Below, piece after piece: positions 9,191-18,736 of a stretch of 64,000 bases of DNA. The notes below the pieces were generated by a model, which worked only from the letters and a program-made list of their open reading frames with translations, searched no databases and was not told the DNA's origin. This stretch comes from Streptomyces xanthophaeus (lineage in GTDB: Bacteria > Actinomycetota > Actinomycetes > Streptomycetales > Streptomycetaceae). Every line of letters begins with the position of its first letter. The first letter of the stretch is position 1. Where the stretch lies: contig NZ_JOFT01000012.1 of NCBI RefSeq assembly GCF_000725805.1, forward strand, positions 1-64,000. The letters run 5' to 3'. The position numbers and the translations under genes were made by a program.

Positions 9191-10810
9191 GTGCCGGACC
9201 GCGGATGGCTGAGCAATGCCGTCGTCTACCAGATCTACCCCCGCAGCTTCGCCGACGGGAACGGCGACGGCATCGGCGACCTGGCCGGCATCCGTCAGCG
9301 GCTGCCCTACCTGGCCGGCCTCGGCGTCGACGCCGTCTGGCTCAGCCCCTGGTACGCCTCCCCGATGGCCGACGGCGGCTACGACATCGCCGACCACCGC
9401 GCCGTCGACCCTGTGTTCGGCACGCTCTCCGAGGCCGAGGCACTGATCGGCGAAGCCCACGCCCTGGGCCTGCGCATCATCGTCGACCTCGTGCCCAACC
9501 ACTGCTCGGACCGCCACCCGTGGTTCCGGCGCGCCCTCGCCGCCGGACCAGGCTCACCCGAAAGGGCCCGCTTCCACTTCCGTCCGGGCCGAGGCCCCGA
9601 CGGCGCGCTCCCGCCCACCGGCTGGTCCTCCCATTTCGGCGGCCCCGCCTGGACCAGGGTCCCCGACGGCGAGTGGTACCTGCACCTCTTCGCCCCCGAA
9701 CAGCCCGACTTCAACTGGGAACACCCGGCGGTCCGCGCCGAGTTCGAGGACATCCTGCGCTTCTGGCTCGACCGCGGCGCCGACGGCTTCCGCATCGACG
9801 TCGCCGACCACCTCGTCAAGGCACCCGGGCTGCCCGAGCTCCACGACTACCCGGCCCGCGACGCAGACGACGTCCCCTGGGCCGACCAGGACGGCGTGCA
9901 CGAGATATACCGCTCCTGGCGGGCCCTCGCCGACTCCTACGAAGGCGAGCGGGTCTTCGTCGGGGAGATATGGAGCGACGACCGGGAACGCCTGCGCGCC
10001 TACCTGCGCCCCGACGAACTGCACACCGCCTTCAACTTCCCCTTCCTCGGCGCCGCCTGGGACGCCGACGCACTGCGTGCAGTCATCGACCGCACCTTCG
10101 ACGACCACACCCCCGTCGGCGCGGTCCCCACCTGGGTGCTCTCCAACCACGACGTGATCCGCCACGTCACCCGCTACGGCCGCGCCGACACCCGCCACCG
10201 GTGGGACCCGGTCACCGAGGGCGTCCCCGTCGACCTCGGCCGCGGAACCCGGCGCGCCCGGGCCGCCGCCCTGCTGACCCTCGCCCTCCCGGGGTGCGCC
10301 TACGTCTACCAGGGCGAGGAACTGGGCCTGGCCGAGGTCGAGGACATCCCCGCCGGCCTGCTCCAGGACCCGAGGTGGCCCCGGTCCGGCTACACCGACC
10401 GGGGCCGCGACGGATGCCGCGTACCCCTCCCCTGGTCGGGGGACCGGGCCCCGTACGGCTTCAGCCCCGACGGGGCGACCGCCCCGCCCTGGCTGCCGCA
10501 GCCCGCGCACTGGGCTCCGCTCACCGCCGCGGCGCAGCAGGGCGACCCGGCCTCCGTGCTGGAGCTCTACCGCGCGGCCCTGGCCCTGCGGTGCAGCGAA
10601 CCCGCCCTGTCCGGAGCGGAGTTCGGCTGGCTCCCGGCACCGGCCGGAGCGCTGGCCTTCGGCCGCGGACCGGGCTTCACCTGCCTGGTCAACCTCGGCG
10701 ACCGGCCGCTGCCGCTGCCGCCCCGGACGCGACCCCTCCTGGCCAGCGGACCGCTCCCCGCGGACGGAACGCTGCCGGGAGAGACCGCCGTGTGGCTCCG
10801 CACCGCCTAG
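9191..10810 (+). CDS. GH13 alpha-glucosidase family protein
   Basis: 539-residue cytoplasmic glycoside hydrolase of family 13, oligo-1,6-glucosidase/alpha-glucosidase type. It has no signal peptide, so it acts on imported oligosaccharides. The family regions are clear: [20 protein letters not shown] at the N-terminus, DLVPNH, GFRIDVA with nucleophile Asp202, VGEIW with acid/base Glu259, and SNHD with Asp321. GTG at 9191 abuts the permease stop codon. Placement directly behind the permeases suggests it cleaves the alpha-glucosidic bond of the transported sugar. Sucrose, trehalose or isomaltose specificity cannot be decided. Confidence 0.92.
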   Translation: MPDRGWLSNAVVYQIYPRSFADGNGDGIGDLAGIRQRLPYLAGLGVDAVWLSPWYASPMADGGYDIADHRAVDPVFGTLSEAEALIGEAHALGLRIIVDLVPNHCSDRHPWFRRALAAGPGSPERARFHFRPGRGPDGALPPTGWSSHFGGPAWTRVPDGEWYLHLFAPEQPDFNWEHPAVRAEFEDILRFWLDRGADGFRIDVADHLVKAPGLPELHDYPARDADDVPWADQDGVHEIYRSWRALADSYEGERVFVGEIWSDDRERLRAYLRPDELHTAFNFPFLGAAWDADALRAVIDRTFDDHTPVGAVPTWVLSNHDVIRHVTRYGRADTRHRWDPVTEGVPVDLGRGTRRARAAALLTLALPGCAYVYQGEELGLAEVEDIPAGLLQDPRWPRSGYTDRGRDGCRVPLPWSGDRAPYGFSPDGATAPPWLPQPAHWAPLTAAAQQGDPASVLELYRAALALRCSEPALSGAEFGWLPAPAGALAFGRGPGFTCLVNLGDRPLPLPPRTRPLLASGPLPADGTLPGETAVWLRTA

Positions 10811-10884
10811 GTGAGGGCCCCACAGGAGCCGGCCCCGGGCGTGGGGGCCCGCGGGCCGGCTCCGCCCCCTTCGAAGGAGACCCG

Positions 10885-12147
10885 ATGACGATCCGCCCCA
10901 CCCCCGCCCAACTCGCCTGGCAGCAAGACGGGTTCGGACTGTTCCTGCACTTCGGGGTGAACACCTTCGGCGGCTGCGAATGGAGCGACGGAACGCTGGA
11001 CCCGGCCCTCTTCGCGCCCTGCGCCCTCGACACCCGCCAGTGGGTGCGGACCGCGGTCGAAGCAGGGGCCGCGTACGTCGTCCTGACGGCCAAGCACCAC
11101 GACGGGTTCTGCCTCTGGCCGACCGCCACCACCGCCTACTCGGTCGCCTCCTCCCCGTGGCGCGGCGGGAAGGGCGACGTGGTCGGTGAACTCGCCGAAG
11201 CCTGCCGGGAGGCCGGCATCGGGCTCGGCCTCTACCTCTCGCCCTGGGACCGCAACGCGGCCTGCTACGAGGACCCCGAGGCCTACGACGCCTTCTACCG
11301 GCAGCAGCTCACCGAACTGTGCACCCGCTACGGACCGCTGTACGAGCTGTGGTTCGACGGTGCGGGCTCCGAAGGCAGGACGTACGGCTGGGACGCGGCG
11401 ATGGCCGTCGTGGCCGAGCACCAGCCGGACGCGATGGTGTTCAACATGGGCCTGCCGACCATCCGCTGGGCCGGCAACGAGGACGGCCTCGCCGCCGACC
11501 CCTGCTGGTACACCGTCGACTCCACCGGCATCAGCCTGTACGACGACGGCGTCAGCGCCCTCGACCGGGCCCGCTACCTGCCGCCCGAGTGCGACGTGCC
11601 GATCCGCGCGAACTGGTTCTGGCAGGAGGGCGACCTGCACACCCTCAAGAGCCGCGAGCACCTGCTGGCCGTCTGGTACCGCTCGGTCGGACTCGGCGCA
11701 GGCCTGCTCCTCAACGTGCCGCCGGACCGCACGGGCCGGATCGACCCGGCGGACCGGGCCCGGCTGCTCGAATTCAGCGGGGAACTCGCCCGGCGCTTCG
11801 CACGCCCTGCCCGCGCCACGCTCGCCGCCGGACCCGACGGCGAGGTCGTGGCCCGCTTCACCGCGCCCGTCCTGCTCGACCACCTGGAACTGGCCGAGGA
11901 ACTGACCCACGGCCAGCTCGTCACCGGCCACGAGGTGCTGGCCGACGGCGAGGTCATCGCCTCCGGCCGCACCGTGGGCGTACGCCGCGTGCACGCCTTC
12001 GCCCCCGTGGAAGTCACCAGGCTGACCGTCCGCCTCACCGGCCCCGGCGGCCGCCTGGCCGCCGTCACCGGCTTCTGCACGGGTCACAGCTCGCTCCCCG
12101 AACTGGCGGCGGAGCCCGGCCCCGCGGCCGGGCACCCCACCGCATGA
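10885..12147 (+). CDS. GH29 alpha-L-fucosidase family protein
   Basis: 420-residue glycosidase of the GH29 (alpha-L-fucosidase) superfamily. N-terminal signatures are [16 protein letters not shown] and [15 protein letters not shown]; the probable nucleophile is Asp158 in [25 protein letters not shown] is also typical. There is no signal peptide, so it is cytoplasmic. It follows the GH13 gene by 74 nt with GAAGGAGA before the ATG and shares an ATGA-type junction with the next gene. Several GH29-like proteins act on substrates other than fucose, and no fucose catabolic genes lie nearby, so specificity is open. Confidence 0.88.
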   Translation: MTIRPTPAQLAWQQDGFGLFLHFGVNTFGGCEWSDGTLDPALFAPCALDTRQWVRTAVEAGAAYVVLTAKHHDGFCLWPTATTAYSVASSPWRGGKGDVVGELAEACREAGIGLGLYLSPWDRNAACYEDPEAYDAFYRQQLTELCTRYGPLYELWFDGAGSEGRTYGWDAAMAVVAEHQPDAMVFNMGLPTIRWAGNEDGLAADPCWYTVDSTGISLYDDGVSALDRARYLPPECDVPIRANWFWQEGDLHTLKSREHLLAVWYRSVGLGAGLLLNVPPDRTGRIDPADRARLLEFSGELARRFARPARATLAAGPDGEVVARFTAPVLLDHLELAEELTHGQLVTGHEVLADGEVIASGRTVGVRRVHAFAPVEVTRLTVRLTGPGGRLAAVTGFCTGHSSLPELAAEPGPAAGHPTA

Positions 12148-12197
12148 ACCCCCTGCCGTCCCCGCCGCCCCACCCCACCGAAGACGGGAGCCCGACC

Positions 12198-13715
12198 GTG
12201 GCCACCTCACCCAGCCCCCGCCGACACGTCCTGGTCGTCGGCATCGACGGAGTCCGCCTCGACCTGCTCCGCACCACCACGACACCGCACCTGGACGCGA
12301 TCGCCGCAGCCGGATTCCTCGCCCCGGTCGAGATCGACGAGGACACGCCCACCATGTCCGGCCCGTGCTGGACCACCATCGCCACCGGCGTGGGCATCGC
12401 CAAGCACGGCGTCCACGGCAACCACTTCGGCGGCAACCGCCTGGCCGTCTTCCCCGACTTCACCACCCGGCTGGCCCAGGAGGACGGGCGCAGGACCTTC
12501 GTGGCCGGCGGCTGGCAGCCGCTGCTGCTGGCCCGTGACGGCGGCCCGCTGTTCGCGGCGCCGGCCCGGCTGTCCTACGTCGCCCCGCGCGCGGACACCT
12601 GCGAGGACTGGGAGGTCTGCGACGACCAGGTCACCGCGGAGGCCGTCCACGTCCTGGGCAGCGACGACCCCGAGGTCTCCTTCGTGTACCTCGGGGCGGT
12701 CGACGAGACCGGCCACCTGCGCGGCTGCGGCGCCGACTACCTGAGGGCGATCGAACGGGCCGACGAGCGCCTCGGGCGCCTCCTCGACGCCGTCCGGGCC
12801 CGGCCCGGCTACGCACAGGAGGCCTGGACGGTGATCGCGGTCACCGACCACGGACACCGCGACTGCGGCGGCCACGGCGGCCGCAGCGCCCGGGAACGGA
12901 CGGCGTGGATCGCCTCCTGCGGGCCCGGCATCCCGGCCGCACCCCCTGCCCGGAAGCTGCGCCTGGAGGACGTCGCCGCGCAGGTGTACGCGGCCCTCGG
13001 GCGCACCGCAGACCCGCACTGGACGCTCGACGGCCTCCCGTTCTGCGCCCCCGACCGCCCGGCCGCGGGCCTGCAGGCGGTGCTCTTCGACATGGACGGC
13101 ACGCTGGTGGACACCGAACCCCTGTGGTGGCAGACGGCGCAGGCCGTCACCCGCACCCTGGGCCACGCCCTCACCGAGGCCGACGAGCCGTCCGTGGTGG
13201 GACGTTCGGCCGCCGACACCGCCCGGCACGTGCACCGGGTCACCGGCGGCCGGTCCCCGGTCGAGGAGATCGAACGCGTCCTGCGCGCAGGCTTCCAGCA
13301 GCAGGTCGCCCGAGGTTCCCGGCCCATGCCGGGGGCCCTGGAACTCCTCGACGCCCTGGCCTCGGACGGCATCCCGCTCGGCCTCGTCTCCGCCTCACAC
13401 CGGTCCGTCGTCGACCTGGTCCTGGAGGGACTCGGGGCGCACCGCTTCGCCGTCACCGTCGCGGAGGGCGAGACGCCGAGGACCAAACCGCACGCCGACC
13501 CGTACCTGGCCGCGGCGAAGGCCCTGGGCGTCGACCCGCGGTCCTGCGTGGCCGTGGAGGACAGCCCCGCGGGCCTGGCCTCCGCCGAGGCCGCGGGCTG
13601 CGCCGTGCTCGCCGTCCCCTCCACGGTGCCCATACCGGCCGCGGAAGGGCGGATGGTCCTCGGCCGGCTGACCGAGGCCGATCCGCAGCTGCTGCGTTCT
13701 CTCGTGGCGGACTGA
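12198..13715 (+). CDS. Fusion: type I phosphodiesterase / HAD sugar-phosphatase
   Basis: 505-residue two-domain protein. Residues about 10-285 are an alkaline-phosphatase-superfamily phosphodiesterase/nucleotide pyrophosphatase domain: metal ligand Asp17 in GIDGVRLDLL, the nucleophile region PTMSGPCWTTIATG near residue 50, DETGH, and the metal-binding VTDHGH. Residues about 290-500 are a HAD domain of the beta-phosphoglucomutase/phosphatase type, with FDMDGTLVDTEP (Asp298, Asp300), VSASHRS, TKPHADPY and AVEDSPAG. GTG 12198 has GGGAG seven bases upstream. An ATG at 12144 overlapping the fucosidase stop would add 18 residues. It is last in the importer/glycosidase operon, so it may process a phosphorylated, nucleotide-linked or phosphodiester-substituted sugar. 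The function is inferred, not known. Confidence 0.82.
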   Translation: MATSPSPRRHVLVVGIDGVRLDLLRTTTTPHLDAIAAAGFLAPVEIDEDTPTMSGPCWTTIATGVGIAKHGVHGNHFGGNRLAVFPDFTTRLAQEDGRRTFVAGGWQPLLLARDGGPLFAAPARLSYVAPRADTCEDWEVCDDQVTAEAVHVLGSDDPEVSFVYLGAVDETGHLRGCGADYLRAIERADERLGRLLDAVRARPGYAQEAWTVIAVTDHGHRDCGGHGGRSARERTAWIASCGPGIPAAPPARKLRLEDVAAQVYAALGRTADPHWTLDGLPFCAPDRPAAGLQAVLFDMDGTLVDTEPLWWQTAQAVTRTLGHALTEADEPSVVGRSAADTARHVHRVTGGRSPVEEIERVLRAGFQQQVARGSRPMPGALELLDALASDGIPLGLVSASHRSVVDLVLEGLGAHRFAVTVAEGETPRTKPHADPYLAAAKALGVDPRSCVAVEDSPAGLASAEAAGCAVLAVPSTVPIPAAEGRMVLGRLTEADPQLLRSLVAD

Positions 13716-13750
13716 CCGGGGACTTCGGTGCGCCGGGCCTTCCGGGCCGC

Positions 13751-16156
13751 TCAGCCCAGCGCCACCTCGATCCGCTGGGTGGCCCCGGCCTGCCCGGTGA
13801 GGTCCCCGAAGGCCAGGGTCAGCGCGGACCCGGTACCGGCGGAGACGACGGTCGACGGCCGGGACAGCACGGCGGCCACGGGGCGGTTCCAGGTGACGGT
13901 GAGGCCGCTCTGCATCCGCATCGGGTCGCTCACGCAGACGGTCGCGGTCCCGTCGCCGCGCTCGCGGACCAGGACGCAGGCGGGCCGGTCGGCGGTGAGG
14001 CCGCCGACGCTCCCGGCGAACCAGAAGTTGACGGCGGTCACGCCGAGCGAAGCGACCCGGACGCCCTGCTGGTCGTTGGAGTTGGCGAGCACCGTCAGCC
14101 AGCCGGTGTCGGCGGCCCGGGCGGCGGTGGCCTGGACGGTGGCCCCGGGCATCAGCACGTACGCGCAGGCGGCGCCCGCCGGATCCACGCCGTGGTCGAA
14201 CCAGAGCGTCAGGTAGCGGCGGGTCACCGGGTCGCTGCTGCCCCCGGTGTTGATGTCGCGCCAGGAGCCGGTCCGTGCCTCCCGCAGCGCCTTGACGGCC
14301 GCCCCGCCGGGGAAGACGTAGCCGCCGTGACCGGCTATCTGTGCCCAGGAGGCGCCGTTCAGGGTCGCCGACCAGCCGAGCGCGGCGGGCTGGACGGCGC
14401 CGTTCACGGTCAGGGCCTGGGTGCCGCTCGCGCCGAGGTTGCGGTTGTCGACCACGGTCTCGACGGCGACCCCGTCCGTGGCGCGGACGGAGCCCGCGAG
14501 GCAGACGACGGAGTCGGCCAGACAGAACCAGGACTTCTTGGCGTACAGGGTGCTGGACAGCCCGCGGACGAACTGCCCGAGGGCGGCGTACTCCCCGTCG
14601 GTGGCGCCGCCGACCCAGTTGACGTCCGGCCTGGGCAGTCCCCACGCGCCGCCCTCCGCGTCCGCGAGCACCTTGCGGCTCACCGTGGTCCCGGGCAGCC
14701 GGTACGGGTCGACGGTGGGCCAGAAGGCGTCGGTGTACTGGCCGTTGCCGAAGGTCCGGCCCCACCACTGGAGCATGCCGGCCCCGGCGTGCCAGCCGCG
14801 GAGGTTCTCGCCGTTGCCCGTCTCGTAGAGGCCCATCCGCTTCGAGGCCATGCTGATGGACGCCGCCCAGTCCGGCCTGCGGTGGACGGCCCGGTCCATG
14901 CCGGGGAAGAGGCGGTGTCCGGTGGGTTCGGGGAGCGCGGTGACGGAGGTGTCGTCCTGCACGGCCTTGAGGCGGGCCAGTGCGGCGACGCCCAGATCGG
15001 TGTCGGTGAGCGGGGGGCTGTAGTAGTCCCGCTGCATCCAGCCCTTCACCAGGGCGCGCCAGCGCGCGCCCTCCGCCTCGCCCGTGGCGGTGGCGAGCAG
15101 GGCGACGGCGGCCATGGCGCCGTGACCCCGGCCGTGGTCCCCGCCCTGGAACCCGTACGCGTTGGTCCTCGGGTTGCCCCGGCTGGTGGAGCGCCCGGAG
15201 ACGGCGTCCATCATCAGGCCGTTGAACAGGAACGGGGCGAAGGACCCCTCCACCGAGTCGAGGACGAGCCGGCGGCGGGGGTCGGTGACCGCCCAGGCGG
15301 AGCCGTTCAGCAGGGAGAAGAGGCCGGCCAGGCCGCTCAGCAGCACCACACCGTAGGCGCCGGTGTAGGAGAGGTAGGTGTGCTGGACGAAGGAGCCGTC
15401 GGCGTAGAAGCCGTCCCCGGACGTCACGAGCGGGAAGACGGGGGAGAGGGCGTCGCGGGCGAGCGCGATCTTGGCCGGGTTCTTGCCGAGGACGCCGCGC
15501 AGGGCCAGGGAGCGGCACAGGTCCACCCGGTTGGCGCCGGTACTGACGCCGGTGTACGCGGAGACCGAGGAATCCGGTACGAAGCGGTCGACGGCCGCGA
15601 GATAGCCGGAGAGCCGGTCCGGGGAGAGCTCGTCGTAGAGGATCGTGACGGTGTCCAGCAGGCTCTGGGGGGAACCGATCTGGAAGTCCCACCAGTTGCC
15701 GAACTGGCTCTTCGCGGGGTTGTAGACCTGCTGGTGGAGGTGGTCGAGACCGGCCGTGATCTCGGCGGCCAGGGCGGGGGCGCCGGTCAGACCCGTGCCG
15801 GGCTGTGCGTACGCCTGGGCCATCGTGCCCAGCCGGGTGTAGCTGCCGGTGATCGAGGCGGACACCGTCAGGGGCAGGTCCGGCCAGAGCGAGCCGCTCA
15901 CCGCCGCCATGGTGGCGCGGTGTCCGGCGGCCTGACTGCCCAACAGCGCCAGTTTCCCGGCGAAGGGCTCGGCCGCCGGGTCGAACCCGCTGCCCAGGAC
16001 GGTCTCGCGCCAGACGCCGCGGAGGGTGTCGTAGGCGTCGCCCGCCGCGAGGGCGGGACCGGCCGCGGACAGGGCTCCGGCCGAGGAGAGCGCGGACAGC
16101 AGTGCGGCGCTGCCGGAGAGGTGCAGGAAGGAACGGCGGGACCATGGGGTGGACAT
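13751..16156 (-). CDS. Tat-exported polysaccharide lyase family 8
   Basis: 801-residue secreted lyase of family PL8 (hyaluronate, chondroitin AC or xanthan lyases), cutting uronic-acid polysaccharides by beta-elimination. Residues 1-38 are a twin-arginine signal (SRRSFLHLS, hydrophobic core, ALAAG). The catalytic set is present: Asn154 in GNWWDFQIG, His259 and Tyr268 in FVQHTYLSYTGAYG (nine residues apart, as in known PL8 enzymes), and an Arg near 322 in GRSTSRGNPRTN. Length agrees with the family. It is convergent with the importer operon and next to the locus regulator, so it is likely the outer enzyme of this catabolic system. Confidence 0.92.
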   Translation of the reverse strand: MSTPWSRRSFLHLSGSAALLSALSSAGALSAAGPALAAGDAYDTLRGVWRETVLGSGFDPAAEPFAGKLALLGSQAAGHRATMAAVSGSLWPDLPLTVSASITGSYTRLGTMAQAYAQPGTGLTGAPALAAEITAGLDHLHQQVYNPAKSQFGNWWDFQIGSPQSLLDTVTILYDELSPDRLSGYLAAVDRFVPDSSVSAYTGVSTGANRVDLCRSLALRGVLGKNPAKIALARDALSPVFPLVTSGDGFYADGSFVQHTYLSYTGAYGVVLLSGLAGLFSLLNGSAWAVTDPRRRLVLDSVEGSFAPFLFNGLMMDAVSGRSTSRGNPRTNAYGFQGGDHGRGHGAMAAVALLATATGEAEGARWRALVKGWMQRDYYSPPLTDTDLGVAALARLKAVQDDTSVTALPEPTGHRLFPGMDRAVHRRPDWAASISMASKRMGLYETGNGENLRGWHAGAGMLQWWGRTFGNGQYTDAFWPTVDPYRLPGTTVSRKVLADAEGGAWGLPRPDVNWVGGATDGEYAALGQFVRGLSSTLYAKKSWFCLADSVVCLAGSVRATDGVAVETVVDNRNLGASGTQALTVNGAVQPAALGWSATLNGASWAQIAGHGGYVFPGGAAVKALREARTGSWRDINTGGSSDPVTRRYLTLWFDHGVDPAGAACAYVLMPGATVQATAARAADTGWLTVLANSNDQQGVRVASLGVTAVNFWFAGSVGGLTADRPACVLVRERGDGTATVCVSDPMRMQSGLTVTWNRPVAAVLSRPSTVVSAGTGSALTLAFGDLTGQAGATQRIEVALG

Positions 16157-16269
16157 GGAGCCTCCAGGAATGGGGCGCGGGGGTGGGAGGGGGCGCCGCG
16201 CTGACCGGTTTGTAGCACGCAGTTGAATGACCGCTCAAGAGGTGCGTAACAACCGATTCATTCAAGCGA

Positions 16270-17370
16270 TCAGCTGGTGGGTGCTGCGCCGCACGATTCG
16301 CGCACGCGCAACGAGGGCAGCAGGTCGATGTGCTGACCGGGCCCCCGCTCCCCGCCGCCCAGCCGTTCGAGCAGCATCCGGGCGGCCGCCGCGCCCACCG
16401 CGCGCCGGGGCGGGGCCACGGCGGTGAGGGCCGGTTCGGACAGCCCCGCCACCTCGTCGTCGTGGACCACCAGCGCGAGATCTCCGGGGATCTTGATCCC
16501 GAGGGCCTGCAGGCGCGGCGCCAGCACCGCGGCGTCCGCGGCCGTGTGGACGAAGGCGGCCGTGACGCCCTGGCCGCGCACCCCGCGCAGCAGGAACTCC
16601 TGGGTGAGGTCGTGGCGTTCGGCCTCGGAGACCGTACGGCCCGGGGTGAAGCACGGCGCGGACTCCGCAGGCAGTCCGAGGCCGGTGAGGGCGTCTTCGA
16701 AACCGGCTCTCAACTGCCGTGCGTGCGGACCGTCCTGGAGGGCGAGCGCGATGCGACGGTGGCCCAGTGCGGCCAGGTGCCGTACGGCGCAGGCGGCGCC
16801 GAAGGCCGAGTCCGAGCGCACCCGGTCGAGGCCGTGCGCCGCACTGCCCGGCCCGGCCCACCGCTCGACCAGCACCGTGGGCACGGAGGCGGCGGGCAGG
16901 GGAAGGGCCTCGCCGGAGAGGGGCGCACCCTGCCAACTGGGAGTCAGCAGCAGGCCGTCGGCCCCGGCGGCGATCAGCCGCTCGATCTGGCTCCGGTCCT
17001 CCTCGGGCAGATAGCCGGACAGGCTGAGCACCAGGCGCGCCCCGCCCTGCGCGAGCACCTCCCGGGCGCCCTGGACGACCTCGGAGAACGAATGGCCCAT
17101 GGTGGGCACGATCATGCCGACGACGGTCCCCGCCTTGACCGCCGGGGCGGGGGCCGCGAGCGTCATCTGCGCAGGCCGGCCGGGACCGGGCCACACCAGC
17201 GAGCCGTGCACCCGGCCGAGCCGCCCCTCGGAGACGAGGAGCCCCGCGTCGCGGCGGACGGTGACCATGGAGACGCCGAGCCGGACGGCGACCTCGGCGA
17301 TGCTCAGGCTGCCGTGCTCGCGCACGATCCGGATCACCCGGTCCTGGCGCGCACGGACATGAGCTCGCAT
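16270..17370 (-). CDS. LacI-type regulator with DeoR-like winged helix
   Basis: 366-residue transcription factor. Residues about 8-58 form a DeoR-type winged HTH (RQDRVIRIVREHGSLSIAEVAVRLGVSMVTVRRD), not the usual LacI headpiece. The rest is a LacI/periplasmic-binding-protein ligand domain (VGMIVPTMGHSFSEVVQGAR, GADGLLLTPSW, AVRHLAALGHRRIAL, ALTAVAPPRRAVGAAAARMLLE). It probably represses the carbohydrate locus and releases on binding a sugar. A copy of the shared motif lies about 55 nt upstream of its start, so it is probably autoregulated. The ATG at 17370 has no strong ribosome site. Confidence 0.87.
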   Translation of the reverse strand: MRAHVRARQDRVIRIVREHGSLSIAEVAVRLGVSMVTVRRDAGLLVSEGRLGRVHGSLVWPGPGRPAQMTLAAPAPAVKAGTVVGMIVPTMGHSFSEVVQGAREVLAQGGARLVLSLSGYLPEEDRSQIERLIAAGADGLLLTPSWQGAPLSGEALPLPAASVPTVLVERWAGPGSAAHGLDRVRSDSAFGAACAVRHLAALGHRRIALALQDGPHARQLRAGFEDALTGLGLPAESAPCFTPGRTVSEAERHDLTQEFLLRGVRGQGVTAAFVHTAADAAVLAPRLQALGIKIPGDLALVVHDDEVAGLSEPALTAVAPPRRAVGAAAARMLLERLGGGERGPGQHIDLLPSLRVRESCGAAPTS

Positions 17371-17422
17371 GGTGTGTCCCCCTGCCGTCGGCCGCTGACG
17401 TGACGTCCGGCACCACTCTAGG

Positions 17423-17444
17423 TGATTGTATTGAGCGATCGCTC
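17423..17444 (-). promoter_or_regulatory. Operator-like motif, copy 3, with GATCGC palindrome
   Basis: TGATTGTATTGAGC on the plus strand matches TGATCGTATTGATC at 5855 in 12 of 14 bases. It overlaps a perfect 12-bp palindrome GAGCGATCGCTC (17433-17444). It lies between the regulator (starts at 17370, minus) and the Gfo/Idh gene end, fitting autoregulation. On the minus strand it includes a TACAAT -10-like hexamer. Confidence 0.55.
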
Positions 17445-17479
17445 GATATCGCCGATACCGTTCAGGCCGCCCGTACCGC

Positions 17480-18736
17480 TCAGGTGACCACGGTCTCGAC
17501 GCTGCCCCGGCGCCGGGCCCGTTCGGCCGCGAGTACGGTCAGGTGGCTGACGAGGGACTCCTGAGGGCCGGACCTCACGAGAGAAGGGTCCCCGGCGGCG
17601 ACCGCGCTCACGAAGGCGTCCATCAGCCCGGCGTCGCCGCCCCCGTGGCCCCCGGCTGCGTCCATCGCCCCCGCGGGGCCGGGGCCGATGCTCTCCGTCG
17701 TGCGCGTCAGGAAGTCGTAGACGTGCAACTGCCGTCCGTCCCCGCGGAGTTCGCCTCGTGTGCCGAAGATCCGGGTCTGGCGGTCGGCCTGTTCGGTGAA
17801 CGCGGTCATCGTGAAGGTGGCGGTGGCTCCGGAGGCGAACTCCATGGCCACCACCTGGTGGTCGACCACGTCGTTGTCGCAGGCGTAGACGCAGCGCCCG
17901 TAGGGGCCCTCGCGCAGCGCGGTCTCCAGGGCCTGCGGGGTGAACTCGTCGATCAGCACGCTCAGCGGCCAGCCGTGCCTGCCCTGCGCCAGCCGGTCGC
18001 CGTACTCGCGTGGGGCGGAGTACGGGCAGGTGGCCTCCACCGCGCAGTCCAGGCACCGCCCGGCGGCGCCCACGGGCCGCTGCTCGGGCCGGAAGTGCGA
18101 GAGCCGGCCGAAACTCGACACGCGCACCGGAGGACCGCCGAGCACGTACTGGAGCCAGTCCAGATCGTGGCAGGACTTCGCCATCAGCATGGAGGTGGCC
18201 TCGTCCGAACGGCGCCAGTTCCCGCGCACGAACGAATGGGCCTGGTGCCAGAACCCGACCGGCTCCAGGTGCTGGACGCTCACGACCTCCCCGATCCTGC
18301 CGGAGTCCAGGACCTCCTTCAGCGCCCGCGTGTACGGGGTGTAGCGCAGGACGTGGCCGACGGAGAGGATCACCCCGGCCTCCTCCACCGCGGCCACGAT
18401 CCGCCGGCACTCGTCCTCGGTCAGCGCCATCGGCTTCTCCAGCATGATGTGGTGGCCGAGCGCGGCGAACTCCAGTACGGGCTCCAGGTGTTCGCGGTCC
18501 AGGGTGCAGATCAGCACGGCGTCCGCTACCCGGCCGCGGGCCGCCAGCTCCCGCCAGTCGGACACCGCCGCCCCGGCCGGCAGGGCGTGGTCCGCGGCGA
18601 ACCGCTCCCGCCGGACCGTGCGCGGCTCGGCCACCGCGACGACCTGGGCCCGCCCGGGATGCGCCAGCGCCCAACGCGCGTGCGCGGACCCGCGGTCCCC
18701 GGCTCCGACGACCGCGAGAGTGACTCCGAGAGGCAT
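17480..18736 (-). CDS. Gfo/Idh/MocA family oxidoreductase
   Basis: 418-residue NAD(P)-dependent sugar oxidoreductase. The Rossmann motif VVGAGDRGSAHA is at residues 9-20 and the signature EKP at 100-102 (Lys101 is the expected catalytic base). A typical His/Asp motif KSCHDLDWLQYVLGG follows near residue 200. An inserted segment has three close Cys (CLDCAVEATC), seen in one subgroup of this family and possibly metal-binding. It lies upstream of the regulator on the same strand with a 109-nt gap holding an operator, so it may have its own promoter. It probably oxidises a sugar or cyclitol from the imported glycan. Confidence 0.88.
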   Translation of the reverse strand: MPLGVTLAVVGAGDRGSAHARWALAHPGRAQVVAVAEPRTVRRERFAADHALPAGAAVSDWRELAARGRVADAVLICTLDREHLEPVLEFAALGHHIMLEKPMALTEDECRRIVAAVEEAGVILSVGHVLRYTPYTRALKEVLDSGRIGEVVSVQHLEPVGFWHQAHSFVRGNWRRSDEATSMLMAKSCHDLDWLQYVLGGPPVRVSSFGRLSHFRPEQRPVGAAGRCLDCAVEATCPYSAPREYGDRLAQGRHGWPLSVLIDEFTPQALETALREGPYGRCVYACDNDVVDHQVVAMEFASGATATFTMTAFTEQADRQTRIFGTRGELRGDGRQLHVYDFLTRTTESIGPGPAGAMDAAGGHGGGDAGLMDAFVSAVAAGDPSLVRSGPQESLVSHLTVLAAERARRRGSVETVVT

